Assembly: GCA_025356335.1 (NCBI GenBank)
Contig: JANXUF010000004.1
Coordinates: 1 to 64,000, forward strand
Source: Actinomycetes bacterium
GTDB taxonomy: Bacteria > Actinomycetota > Acidimicrobiia > Acidimicrobiales > Ilumatobacteraceae
Direction of reading: 5' to 3'
Length of the DNA: 64,000 bases
Of this stretch, positions 35,063 to 43,902 are shown in pieces. The notes beneath the pieces are model-generated. The model was given only the letters and a program-made list of their open reading frames with translations. It made no database searches and was not told the DNA's origin. A program made the position numbers and the translations under genes. Position 1 is the first letter of the stretch. The number at the start of each line of letters is the position of its first letter.

Positions 35063-36199
35063 ATGATCGATCACGGGGTCCGGCGTGTGCACGTTCTTGC
35101 GTGGCGCGACCTCGACGATGCCGACGCCGGCGGTTCCGAAGAACACGCAGACCAGTTCATGCGTCGATGGGCAGATGCCGGGATGGATGTCACTCACCGC
35201 ACGTCGGTCGCCGTCGGCCTTCCGCCGATCGACCACCGCAACGGCTACAGGGTGATTCGGCGCGGTGGCCGGATGAGCGTGTTCCCCCGAACAGCATGCT
35301 CCGAAGTGCTGCACCGTATGGGCCCGTACGACGCGCTCGTGGAGATCTGGAACGGCGTGCCGTGGATGTCGCCGCTCTGGTGCCGTCGCCCGCGCATGAC
35401 GTTCCTGCATCATGTCCACGGGCCGATGTGGGGGCAGATACTTCCAGGTCCTCTGGCATCCATCGGCCGTGTGATGGAGTCGCGGCTGGCGCCGCCGTTC
35501 TATCGTCGGACACTGACGATGACGCCGTCAGAGGCGACGCGTGAAGAACTGTTGGCGCTGCGTTTCCCTGCGGACAGGACCGTGAGCGTTCCCAATGGCG
35601 TCGATCCGTTCTTCCAACCGGACCCGCTGCTCCGGTCACCGACTCCGTTGCTCGTCTGTGTCGGCAGGCAGGCGCCGGTGAAACGTTTCGACCGGATGAT
35701 CGAGGCCGCAGTCGTCGCCAAATCATCGGTGCCAGATCTCCGAATGGTCATCGTCGGCGAGGGTCCGCTGCAACCGGCCCTGCGGACGCTCGTCACCGAT
35801 CGTGGCGCCGATGGATGGATCACCTTCCACGGCCGTGGAAGCCGTGAGGAGTTGCTCGACTTCTATCGAAGCGCGTGGGTCGTCGGCAGCGCTTCACTCG
35901 CAGAGGGCTGGGGACTGACGCTCACCGAAGCGGCAGGCTGCGCCACCCCGGCGGTCGCCACTGATATCAACGGCCACCGCTGCAGCGTCGTCGATGGCGT
36001 CACCGGTTTGCTCGCACCCGTTGACGAACTCGGCACCGCCCTGGCTCGCGTGTTGACAGACACGGAACTCCGCCGACGTCTCGGCAACGCCGCTCTGGCG
36101 CGTGCCAGGACATTGACGTGGGAAGCGTCGGCTCTCGGCGTCACACGGGGCCTGCTCCACGAGATCCGCCGACACACCGCCCGCCTCACCCGTCGATAG
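35063..36199 (+). CDS. Glycosyltransferase family 4 protein
   Basis: 378 aa from ATG 35063 (GGGGTGG upstream); GTG starts at 35018 or 34943 are also possible. VHVLAWRDLDDADAGGSEEHA opens the GT-B N-domain. The donor domain has VPNGVDPFF, VCVGRQAPVKRFDRMI, MVIVGEGPLQP and the EX7E-type SLAEGWGLTLTEAAGCATP. It transfers a sugar from an NDP or lipid donor on the cytoplasmic side. It lies 124 nt after dprE2 and probably belongs to the same transcript. A 146-nt convergent gap without a clear terminator follows. Confidence 0.88.
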   Translation: MIDHGVRRVHVLAWRDLDDADAGGSEEHADQFMRRWADAGMDVTHRTSVAVGLPPIDHRNGYRVIRRGGRMSVFPRTACSEVLHRMGPYDALVEIWNGVPWMSPLWCRRPRMTFLHHVHGPMWGQILPGPLASIGRVMESRLAPPFYRRTLTMTPSEATREELLALRFPADRTVSVPNGVDPFFQPDPLLRSPTPLLVCVGRQAPVKRFDRMIEAAVVAKSSVPDLRMVIVGEGPLQPALRTLVTDRGADGWITFHGRGSREELLDFYRSAWVVGSASLAEGWGLTLTEAAGCATPAVATDINGHRCSVVDGVTGLLAPVDELGTALARVLTDTELRRRLGNAALARARTLTWEASALGVTRGLLHEIRRHTARLTRR

Positions 36200-36345
36200 A
36201 CGTGGTGGATCGGACGGTTCAGCGAACGGAGTCATCCGCCCGAGCGGCACAGAGCCGAAAGGACGAACTGCAGGTAGGTCGCCAAGGAGCCCGAACATGC
36301 GCAAGACCTGATCGCCAATGAGGATCGAATGACTGCCTTCGAGGC

Positions 36346-37386
36346 CTACGGCAGCAGGCGGGTGGCGCCTTTGAGCACGCGGAGGGCACCTTGTTTCGCC
36401 GTGCGCCGATGGTGGCTCGCTCCAGCCGATGACGTGGATGCCCGGTTCCGTAAGAACCAGTCGTAGCTGTCGGCGAACATCTCGGCGTTCGAGTACGTCG
36501 CCGTCCAGCCCAGTATTTCGTTGGCCTTGGTGGTGTCGAAGTACATCGACTGCGAATACATCAGCCAGTGATAGGGCGCGAACGGGGCGATATGCAACGA
36601 GGCCGCAGCGTGCATTGCCAGCGATGTCGGTCGTGCCGGGAGCGTTCTGACCTGCGAGCCGGTATTGGCGTGGTCGCACACGGTCTGCAGTGTCTTGCGC
36701 ATCGTTCCGAAGCGGTCGGTGCCGATGTTGAAGATGTCGGCACCTGGCGAGGCACCTGCTGCGACGCATGCTGCTGCGAGATCGTCGGCGTGGACGAACT
36801 GGTACTTGTTGGAACCGTCACCGAGTACGAAGACGTCGGCACCGTCGGCGATCCAGTCGAAGAGGATGCCGAAGATCCCGAGCCTGCCATGACCGAGAAT
36901 GGTTCTCGGCCGAACGATCGACACGTCGAGCCCGCGCGACACATGATCGAGGCAGATCCACTCTCCGGCGAGCTTTGCGTGTCCGTATGCCTCCGCCGGC
37001 GACGGCACCGTTGCCTCTGTCACTGGATTCGAACGGGGCACGCCGAAGACGGCGCTCGACGATGTGTGCACAACTTTGGCGACTTCGGCGACGACGCATG
37101 CCTGCAGGAGGATCCGTGTTCCGTCGACATTCACGGTCCGCAGCAACTCGTGATCCTTGGCGAGGGGAACCTGGGCAACGTTGTTGTAGACGACGTCGAT
37201 GCCGGCGACCGCATTGGCGACGGTGGCGGCGTGGCGAATGTCGCCACGGATGAATTCGACATCAGACGGACGGTCATCGGCGTCGTTGAGATCCAACACC
37301 CTGACCTCGTGGCCGGCTGCACGCAAGTGGCGCACCATCACCGCGCCGAAGTAACCGCTGCCGCCCGTGACCAGTGTGCGACTCAC
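36346..37386 (-). CDS. NAD(P)-dependent epimerase/dehydratase, 3beta-HSD-like
   Basis: 346 aa from GTG 37386, overlapping the previous stop (GTGA). TLVTGGSGYFGAVMVRHLRAAG is the Rossmann loop; the extended-SDR triad is SSSAVFG and YGHAKLAGE; YQFVHADDLAAAC is the later family segment. The overall motif set resembles 3beta-hydroxysteroid dehydrogenase or nucleotide-sugar 4-epimerases. The C-terminal 35 residues are basic and Ser-rich. It is the last gene of a six-gene overlapping operon. Substrate not determinable. Confidence 0.82.
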   Translation of the reverse strand: MSRTLVTGGSGYFGAVMVRHLRAAGHEVRVLDLNDADDRPSDVEFIRGDIRHAATVANAVAGIDVVYNNVAQVPLAKDHELLRTVNVDGTRILLQACVVAEVAKVVHTSSSAVFGVPRSNPVTEATVPSPAEAYGHAKLAGEWICLDHVSRGLDVSIVRPRTILGHGRLGIFGILFDWIADGADVFVLGDGSNKYQFVHADDLAAACVAAGASPGADIFNIGTDRFGTMRKTLQTVCDHANTGSQVRTLPARPTSLAMHAAASLHIAPFAPYHWLMYSQSMYFDTTKANEILGWTATYSNAEMFADSYDWFLRNRASTSSAGASHHRRTAKQGALRVLKGATRLLP

Positions 37387-38588
37387 AGTTCGATGCCGTT
37401 CTGCTTGCACCACTGGATGCTTCTGCGCATTCCCTCGTGCAAGTCGATCTTCGGGTCGTACCCGAGCTCGGCCCTGGCTGCACTGATGTCACAGGCGATC
37501 GTCTTGTCCATCTCGCCGAGAACGTGGATCTGCTGGTTGTACCTGCCGCTGCCCTGCAGCAGTTTGTCGGCGAATTCGGCGACCTTCCCGACGATCCCTG
37601 GGGCTCTGAGTGATTTTCCGGAGGCGTCGTATCCCTCGTCGCGCAACGCACTGGCGACGGTGGCGACGATCTCGTTGATGCTGTAGGGCTTGGCGTCGGC
37701 GATCCAGTACCCCTTGCCGGCGACACCCGGTGTGAGCTCGGCGGCGATGATGCCGTCGACGAGGTTGTCGATATAGACCATCGAACGCCGCTGCTCGCCG
37801 GAGGCGAGAACGGGGAACCGGCCCTTCTTGATCATCGTGAAGAAGACGGTCTGGCGGGCGGGCTGGAACGGTCCGTAGAACCACGGCGGCCGGACGATGA
37901 CAGCGTCGAGGCCGTCGGCGCGGACGGCCTCGAGGACCGCCAATTCACCCTGCATTTTCGATATTCCGTAGTTGAAGTACGGGCGGTACGGCTCGTCGTT
38001 GCGAAACACGTCGTCGTGCGTCGGGTTGGTGCCGAAGGGGCTGTTGGACGAGACGTGTACCAGACGGCGGACACCGGAACGGCGTGCTGTCGCCACGATG
38101 TTCTTCGTGCCCTCGGTGTTCACCGCATAGAAACCGGCGACCGATTCCGGGTGGATCACACCTGCCGCGTGAATCACGTCTGTGCTGGGTACGTGGGAGC
38201 CGGACGCACCTGTTGCAGATTCGCCCCCTCCGGATAGGCCCGCGAAGAAGCGTTCGACGTCGCCGATCCGGGTGACGTCTCCGACGACGACTTCGAGGCC
38301 GGGGCGCCGCCAGCCGAACGCGTCGATGTCGCCGGCGTTGCGGACGAGGATGCGGATCCGCCCATCCTGGCGTGTCGCCAGAAGGCGCTCGACGAGCGCC
38401 CTGCCGACCCATCCTGCTGCACCGGTCACGAGCGTCAGCGCAGGCGACTCCGAACGCTGCGTCGTCCCGGCGGCGACGACGGCGGCCGCAATGGGATCGG
38501 CGGAACCGTCCGGGAACGTGGGGGAACCGTCCGGGAAATTGGCGGAGGCGGAGGCGGAAGCGGTGTGCTGGTCGGTTTCGTTCGTCAC
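37383..38588 (-). CDS. NAD-dependent epimerase/dehydratase family protein
   Basis: 401 aa from GTG 38588, chosen for its GTGA overlap with the oxidoreductase gene. Residues 1-55 are Ser/Ala/Asp-rich and disordered. Then come LVTGAAGWVGRALVERLL, HVSSNSPFGTNP, YFNYGISKMQGELAV with the YxxxK pair, IVRPPWFYGPFQ and SMVYIDNLVDGIIAAE, an extended SDR. It is a paralogue by fold of the gene after it, to which it is coupled. Two epimerases in series suggest stepwise sugar or polyol conversion. Confidence 0.85.
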   Translation of the reverse strand: MTNETDQHTASASASANFPDGSPTFPDGSADPIAAAVVAAGTTQRSESPALTLVTGAAGWVGRALVERLLATRQDGRIRILVRNAGDIDAFGWRRPGLEVVVGDVTRIGDVERFFAGLSGGGESATGASGSHVPSTDVIHAAGVIHPESVAGFYAVNTEGTKNIVATARRSGVRRLVHVSSNSPFGTNPTHDDVFRNDEPYRPYFNYGISKMQGELAVLEAVRADGLDAVIVRPPWFYGPFQPARQTVFFTMIKKGRFPVLASGEQRRSMVYIDNLVDGIIAAELTPGVAGKGYWIADAKPYSINEIVATVASALRDEGYDASGKSLRAPGIVGKVAEFADKLLQGSGRYNQQIHVLGEMDKTIACDISAARAELGYDPKIDLHEGMRRSIQWCKQNGIEL

Positions 38589-40105
38589 GCTGAAGTCCTT
38601 GCTGTACGCCGGTGAGCCGTGGCGATGAAACGGCGGGCGTTGCGGATGGCGAAGGCCATCACCGAGCCCTGCGGATTGACACCGGGTGCGGTCGGCAGTA
38701 ACGATGCGTCGTTGACGTATACGTTGGCGGTCGAGTGGATTCGTCCGAAGGAGTCGGCGGCGCATCGGTCGCGGTCCTCGCCAAGCGGTACCGTCGAGCA
38801 CAGGTGCACCGTCATGAGGCTGGCTTTCATTGCTGAGAACGACTGCTGCATCGCCCCGAGGTCGGCCCGGTTGCGCACGACCGGCGCACCGCGGAACGAC
38901 GGATAGACCTCGGTCGCTCCTGCCTGCAGCATCGTCAGGCCGAGCCTGCCGAGACCGCTGCGCAGGACGTGTCGATCACGCCCTGTGAGGTGATATGTCA
39001 CCAACGGATCATGGAATCCCGGTATCGAGCGGACCCGACCCTTGCCCTGGCTGGTGATCGCTGCGTAATACACGGCGACGTGCTGCCAGTCGGTGACGGC
39101 GTCCTTGAATACCTGCCAGTGGTCGCTGAGGGCGAGGGCGACGAGACCGGAGTTGGAGGCAGAACCCCCGAAGGAGATGTTCGGTGAGAATTCCTTGACC
39201 TGGTGCACCGGGACGTCGTCATCGACGTTCACGACCTGCGGAAAGCGTGCGGCGAGTTTGACCGTCGGATGGAATGCCAATGTCCGTCCGATCGGTCCGC
39301 CGATGCCAGACCGTTGCAGCAATGCGGGCGAATGGATGGCACCTGCGCAGACGAAGACGGCGCCGCAGCGGATTCGGCCGGTCCGCGTCGCCCCGGTATG
39401 CTGCGGCTCTGATTTGGAGCCGGATGCCACCGGACCGTCGTTCAGCCGGTACGACACTGCGCTGACACGGCCGTGCTGGATCTCGAGGCGATCGACGACG
39501 CAGCCGGTGACGAGTTGGGCACCTGCGCGGATCCCCCGTGGCAGATACGTCTCGGTCATACTCTGGCGCCGGCCGCTCGTGGCGTCCCCACTCGGCGGAT
39601 AGGTCATCCACCGTGGCGCCTCGTTCTGTTGCCAGCCGAGCGCGATCGCCCCGTCCCGCAGCCGTTCACTCGCCGCCGTCGGCCGCCCCGGAACGAATCC
39701 GACCGACAGTGAAGACTCGACCTCCGCGCAGATCTCGGCAATCTCGTCGTCGTCGAGGTCGCTTATATGGAAGTCTCGGCGCCAGCGGTGGAGCAGTTCG
39801 GTCGGCGGCCTGATGTACAGCCCGCTGTTGATCTCTGTTCCGCCGCCGGCGCATCGGCCTTCTGCGTAGGCGATCGACGGTCGTCCGAGGGCGACGGTGA
39901 CGCCGCCGCCGCGATATTGCTGCGTCATCTGCTCGAGCGAGAACGGACGGAGCGCACCCTGGGGAATCCATCTGCCCTCTTCGAGGACGACGACGCTGAA
40001 CCCTGCTTCCGCGAGCAGCGCAGCAGTTGTCGCTCCGCCTGCGCCAGAGCCGACGACGACGACGTCGGTTTCGTACGGCACGGGACCGTTCATGTGTGTG
40101 CTCAT
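38585..40105 (-). CDS. GMC-type FAD oxidoreductase
   Basis: 506 aa from ATG 40105, sharing one base with the preceding stop (TGATG). DVVVVGSGAGGATTAALLAEAG is the FAD dinucleotide loop with ED-equivalent VVLEEGRW; AGGGTEINSGLY is the flavin-contact motif; GAIHSPALLQRSGIGG is the GMC signature 2; the C-terminus has VNDASLLPTAPGVNPQGSVMAFA. It resembles long-chain alcohol, sterol or glucoside oxidases. It is probably an electron-coupled oxidase or dehydrogenase acting with the small protein encoded just upstream. Confidence 0.88.
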   Translation of the reverse strand: MSTHMNGPVPYETDVVVVGSGAGGATTAALLAEAGFSVVVLEEGRWIPQGALRPFSLEQMTQQYRGGGVTVALGRPSIAYAEGRCAGGGTEINSGLYIRPPTELLHRWRRDFHISDLDDDEIAEICAEVESSLSVGFVPGRPTAASERLRDGAIALGWQQNEAPRWMTYPPSGDATSGRRQSMTETYLPRGIRAGAQLVTGCVVDRLEIQHGRVSAVSYRLNDGPVASGSKSEPQHTGATRTGRIRCGAVFVCAGAIHSPALLQRSGIGGPIGRTLAFHPTVKLAARFPQVVNVDDDVPVHQVKEFSPNISFGGSASNSGLVALALSDHWQVFKDAVTDWQHVAVYYAAITSQGKGRVRSIPGFHDPLVTYHLTGRDRHVLRSGLGRLGLTMLQAGATEVYPSFRGAPVVRNRADLGAMQQSFSAMKASLMTVHLCSTVPLGEDRDRCAADSFGRIHSTANVYVNDASLLPTAPGVNPQGSVMAFAIRNARRFIATAHRRTARTSA

Positions 40106-40404
40106 CAGCGTGCACCTTCTGGCGATGTATCCGGCCACAGCTCCCAGATGTAGGCGTACCCGAGCGACCGCACCAGCCTGACGAAGTCGCCGAAGCCCGG
40201 TAGAGCGATGGACGTCAGAACCGGCAGGGTGAATCTGCGCCACGGCGGTGCCAGTAGCGCCGACATCAACATTCGAACGAGGCGAACGCCGAATCCGGCA
40301 GGGCCGACGAGCTGGTCGATACGGCGCTCGACGAAGGCGGTGACCTCGTCGAGGCGATCGTTGTCGAGGTCCGGCAGATCTGCCGCAAGAATCGAACGGA
40401 TCAT
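40105..40404 (-). CDS. Small protein of unknown function preceding the GMC oxidoreductase
   Basis: 99 aa from ATG 40404 (ATGA overlap with the methyltransferase, TGATG with the oxidoreductase). MIRSILAADLPDLDNDRLDEV, an amphipathic helix, then a hydrophobic stretch VRLVRMLMSALLAPPWRRF and LPVLTSIALPGFGDFVRLV. Its place is like that of the small subunit of gluconate-type dehydrogenases, but no sequence signature supports homology. No secretion signal was seen. Function unknown; partnership with the GMC enzyme is inferred from double overlap. Confidence 0.7.
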   Translation of the reverse strand: MIRSILAADLPDLDNDRLDEVTAFVERRIDQLVGPAGFGVRLVRMLMSALLAPPWRRFTLPVLTSIALPGFGDFVRLVRSLGYAYIWELWPDTSPEGAR

Positions 40405-41216
40405 GGCACCCGCCGGGTACCGGCGCAGCGATAGATCTGTGCGGACAGGTGCTCGTCGTTGTTGCGCCGACGATCGAACGTCACGACGTCGTCGAAGCGA
40501 ACAGGCACCCGGCGCAACCGACGGCGGTAGGCGAGTCGGGTCGCCGCAGTGAGACAGCGCGACGCCAATGCCTGGCCACCGCGATGATGAGCATCGGCGG
40601 ACATTGCAGCATCGGCGAATCCTGGGTCGAGTGTGCCGCGCACCTCGAACGGAATCGTGCCACTCCACCGCAGCGACACCACCCGATGGTCGAGGTCGGC
40701 GTCGAGCATCTTGGCGAGTCGTTCACGGAGTCCGCTGGTCGTCAGATAGGCATCGATGCCGGCGTCGAAGAACGGCTGCGACTTGGCCGTGAAGACGAGC
40801 ACGCCGTCGAGCAACTCGCACCACCACAGGTGACTCGGGAAGTCGACGATCTTGGCGCTCGCCGCCTCGGGAACCTCGATGTAGCCAGCTTTGGCGACTC
40901 GTGTGAGTTCACCGATGACGGCGGCAGGGTCTTTCACGTGTTCGAGCATGTGTGAGCAGACGACGAAGTCGAAGACGCCGTCGGCGAACGGCATATCTGC
41001 GGCGTCGGCGTCGAACATCGGATGGGTGATGCTGACGCTCCTCGAACCGCTGCGCTGGCCACCGTGCGCCTCGGTCAGGTGACGGTCGAGCAAAATGTCG
41101 GCGCGCCAGTGCGGCTTGTCCCCACTGCCCACATCGAGCACCAGCGCAGCGGCACCGACGGGGATGTCGATCCGCCTGCGGTAGTACGAGCGCAGGCGTC
41201 GGACGATCGTCGCCAT
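40401..41216 (-). CDS. Class I SAM-dependent methyltransferase (Methyltransf_11-like)
   Basis: 271 aa from ATG 41216 (TGATG overlap with the GT-C gene). LVLDVGSGDKPHWRADILLD is motif I, DADAADMPFADGVFDFVVCSHMLEH (MPFADGVFDFV and HMLEHVKDP) is the classical post-motif region, and YIEVPEA follows. It resembles methyltransferases in polysaccharide and glycolipid clusters. The N-terminal VRRLRSYYRRR is basic. Its acceptor is unknown. Confidence 0.85.
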   Translation of the reverse strand: MATIVRRLRSYYRRRIDIPVGAAALVLDVGSGDKPHWRADILLDRHLTEAHGGQRSGSRSVSITHPMFDADAADMPFADGVFDFVVCSHMLEHVKDPAAVIGELTRVAKAGYIEVPEAASAKIVDFPSHLWWCELLDGVLVFTAKSQPFFDAGIDAYLTTSGLRERLAKMLDADLDHRVVSLRWSGTIPFEVRGTLDPGFADAAMSADAHHRGGQALASRCLTAATRLAYRRRLRRVPVRFDDVVTFDRRRNNDEHLSAQIYRCAGTRRVP

Positions 41217-43012
41217 CAGCCGGACCCGGCGATCAGCGAGGGTGTCGAGGGGTCCATCGAGACACATGTCCCGGTGACTCGGTCACGCCGTTCGAGCAGA
41301 TCGACCAGGTATGTCTGGCCGACTTGTTCATACGTCCTGATGAGGCAGAAGTCGTCTCTGATGACGATGTTCGATGCGTCGCTGCCGAAGTCCATCGAGC
41401 TGTTCGGTTCCCGCCAGCCGTCCCAGAAGTGGGTGAGGATGACCCAGTCGGCTGTCTGCAGATCGCCGGCCAGACGTGACCCGGGCGCGTTGGCAAGTCC
41501 TGGATCCATCTCGATGAAGTATGTCGCCGGGGGAAGTTCGGGAAACAGGTAGTAGAAGAAATCGTCGGCATACCAGGTCCGCCGCAGATCACCAGGGCCG
41601 ACGAAAAGGCGTTCGCCAGGCTTCGACAGTGTGGACAGATCGTCGATGACGCCCTTCGAGGCGAGATACGGAGGGTAGTCGCCGAGGTAGAAACGACGCC
41701 CGTTGCGCGATACGGGGAACGGCGTCTGCTTCTCGCCGAGGCTGACGCGAGCATGCAGCAGGTAATAGCGGAACGTGAACAGCGGCGACGTGATCAGGCT
41801 GAGCACGGTCACGCTCGACAGTGCACCGAAGACGGCGCGCCGAGGGGTGATGCCACGGTGCCTGGCGAACTCTACGAGGGCGATGATCAGCAGCGGGAAA
41901 GAGATGCATGTCACCCATGTGAGGTGCGTCGAGTCTGGTCGCTGCAGCGCCTGGGGGAGCAGGCCGATGCTGAACAGGCCGACTGCGAGGACCGTTCGCG
42001 AGGCTTTGCCGGGGTGCTTGCGATACCACCGCCAGCCGAGCAGACCGAGTGCGAAGGCGGCGAAAAACATGGCGAAGAACCACACGAACAGTGAATGGTC
42101 GGCGGCAAGATGCGGTACCCTCCACCACGGAGGCACCGTCTCAGCGATTGCCTGCAGGGAACCATCGAGTACACCCCAACTCGGCGGGCGTGGAAGTGAC
42201 CGTCCGGCACGAAGGTGGAACACCGGATCGATGACCATGCCGACAAAGGCAGAATGAGGTCCGACGAGCACGACGTGGACAAGCATCGGCAGTAACCCGG
42301 CGACGAGCCCGACGCTGAAGCGTTTCCAAGTGCCGCTACGCCACAGGTACCACAGGTAGACACACCCGAGGGCGACGATCACGTCCGGCCGGTACGTCAG
42401 CGCCAGCCCGGCGAGCAGGCCGGCGGCGAACAGGCAACGTCTGCGACCGGCCTCGCTGTCGACGTTGGAGGAGCGAAGTGCGAACACGACGCTCCACAGT
42501 CCGAGGGCCAGCGCGCCGTTCCACGCCATCGCTGTCAAGCCGATCGGCGTGAGGATATAGAACACCGAGATGGTGGCGACCGCAGTCGCCGCCCAGCGGC
42601 CCCACGGCCGAGCGAGGGCGAAGAGGGCGAAGATGATTCCGAGATGCTGGATCAATCCGAACGTGCGTTCGGCTTCTAGCCGTACCCCGAAGATCTTGTA
42701 CCAGAGCGCCAAGGCGTCGATCGACCCAGGTCCGTAGAGGTGCAGGAAATCCTTGTTCGGCAACTTCCCCTTGAGGAGCTGCTCGGGGAAGTAGAGCATG
42801 AAGCCTTCTTCCATCGTCCCACCCGTCGTGTGGTACAACCCGCGCAACGGCGCAGCGACGACGGCCAGCACGATGCCGATCCCGAGCCATGTCCGGAAAG
42901 CGGCACGTTGCCAGGTCTTGGCGGCACGTAATCGGAGCCCGCCGCTCCCGCCATCGACGAACGACGGCTGCTCAGCCGTGGGGGGGCTCTTCAGCCTACC
43001 CGGCGCGCTCAT
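41216..43012 (-). CDS. GT-C fold membrane glycosyltransferase-like protein
   Basis: 598 aa. About eleven hydrophobic helices between residues 40 and 420 are followed by a soluble domain to 598. Between the first two helices lies TMEEGFMLYFPEQLLKGKLPNKDF, an acidic loop typical of polyprenyl-phosphate-sugar-dependent GT-C enzymes, then HLYGPGS. The C-terminal part (FVGPGDLRRTWYADDFFYYL, ATYFIEMDPG) resembles the substrate-side domain of PMT/ArnT-like proteins. It is the first gene of the six-gene overlapping operon (43012 to 36346). Confidence 0.78.
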   Translation of the reverse strand: MSAPGRLKSPPTAEQPSFVDGGSGGLRLRAAKTWQRAAFRTWLGIGIVLAVVAAPLRGLYHTTGGTMEEGFMLYFPEQLLKGKLPNKDFLHLYGPGSIDALALWYKIFGVRLEAERTFGLIQHLGIIFALFALARPWGRWAATAVATISVFYILTPIGLTAMAWNGALALGLWSVVFALRSSNVDSEAGRRRCLFAAGLLAGLALTYRPDVIVALGCVYLWYLWRSGTWKRFSVGLVAGLLPMLVHVVLVGPHSAFVGMVIDPVFHLRAGRSLPRPPSWGVLDGSLQAIAETVPPWWRVPHLAADHSLFVWFFAMFFAAFALGLLGWRWYRKHPGKASRTVLAVGLFSIGLLPQALQRPDSTHLTWVTCISFPLLIIALVEFARHRGITPRRAVFGALSSVTVLSLITSPLFTFRYYLLHARVSLGEKQTPFPVSRNGRRFYLGDYPPYLASKGVIDDLSTLSKPGERLFVGPGDLRRTWYADDFFYYLFPELPPATYFIEMDPGLANAPGSRLAGDLQTADWVILTHFWDGWREPNSSMDFGSDASNIVIRDDFCLIRTYEQVGQTYLVDLLERRDRVTGTCVSMDPSTPSLIAGSG

Positions 43013-43158
43013 CGCAGCATCTCGCCGGTGGTCCGCTCGATGACGGGTCGGGCGGGTGGGAGCACGGGTTGCGAGGCTACTGCGTGAATGCCCGCCAAAA
43101 TGGCAAGCGATTCGGACCGGCCGTGGATGATGACATCTGGTCGGAGAACGTCGGCGGA

Positions 43159-43164
43159 TAGTCT
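43159..43164 (+). promoter_or_regulatory. -10 box of the 43174 methyltransferase, near-leaderless
   Basis: TAGTCT lies 9 nt before ATG 43174 in the 161-nt region divergent from the GT-C operon. Confidence 0.5.
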
Positions 43165-43173
43165 GAGCGCCGA

Positions 43174-43896
43174 ATGTCTCGGCCTGCGATTTCCAAACTC
43201 GAACGTCAGCAACAGCTCGTGACGGACCGGCAGCATGAGACCTACTGGCACAGGGTGCGCTTCGAACTGGTCGGTCGATTCCTCGACAGGGCCGGGTCGA
43301 AAAGCGTTGTCGATTTTGGCGCCGGATCTGGTCTGTTGGGCGAATGGTTGCAGGAACATCGACCAGCTACGGACTACCACTTCACCGAGTCTTCTGCAGT
43401 GCTCGCCAAGCATCTCGTCGAACGTTTCGGCTCCGATGCCAAGGCGACGATCGAGGATCCCTGGCCCCAGCGGTCGCTCGTCGTGATGCTCGATGTGCTC
43501 GAACACATCGAATACCCTGTGGCTGCTCTCCAGGCGATTCGCTCGAACATGGGGCGGGCCGATGTCTTGGTGATCACCGTCCCGGCGTTGCGTTGGGGAT
43601 TCTCCTCATGGGATGTCGAACTCGGCCACTACCGGCGCTACAGCAAGCGTTCGTTGCGCCACGAACTGGCGGCAGCGGGGTTCGCCGTCGAGCACACGGC
43701 GTACCTGTTTCCCGAGCTCTTGCCGTTGCTCGTGGTGCGAAAGCTGCGTTCGGCTCCCCGCGAGGACGTCGATTTCCCCGAGCTCTCACCGGTCATGGCA
43801 AGCGTCGGCTATCGGATCGCTGCCACCACGACGGCGTTGCGCAACGTGTGGGTTGCCGGAACATCCGTCGTGGCCGTCGCCCGCAGCACGGCATAG
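43174..43896 (+). CDS. Class I SAM-dependent methyltransferase
   Basis: 240 aa. SVVDFGAGSGLLGEWLQEH is motif I; VVMLDVLEHIEYPVAAL and LVITVPALRWGFSSWDVELGHYRRY (VPALRWGFSSWD, GHYRRYSKRSL) are typical of methyltransferases found next to GT2 enzymes. The C-terminal region has hydrophobic FPELLPLLVVRKL. The GT2 gene follows 6 nt downstream, suggesting cotranscription and a shared lipid or glycan substrate. Confidence 0.85.
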   Translation: MSRPAISKLERQQQLVTDRQHETYWHRVRFELVGRFLDRAGSKSVVDFGAGSGLLGEWLQEHRPATDYHFTESSAVLAKHLVERFGSDAKATIEDPWPQRSLVVMLDVLEHIEYPVAALQAIRSNMGRADVLVITVPALRWGFSSWDVELGHYRRYSKRSLRHELAAAGFAVEHTAYLFPELLPLLVVRKLRSAPREDVDFPELSPVMASVGYRIAATTTALRNVWVAGTSVVAVARSTA

Positions 43897-43902
43897 CTCG
43901 GC

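Noticed and set aside
36200-36345. Terminator between the GT4 gene and the convergent epimerase
   Set aside because: Only a weak TGCC/GGCA pairing was found near 36333-36353, without a T run.
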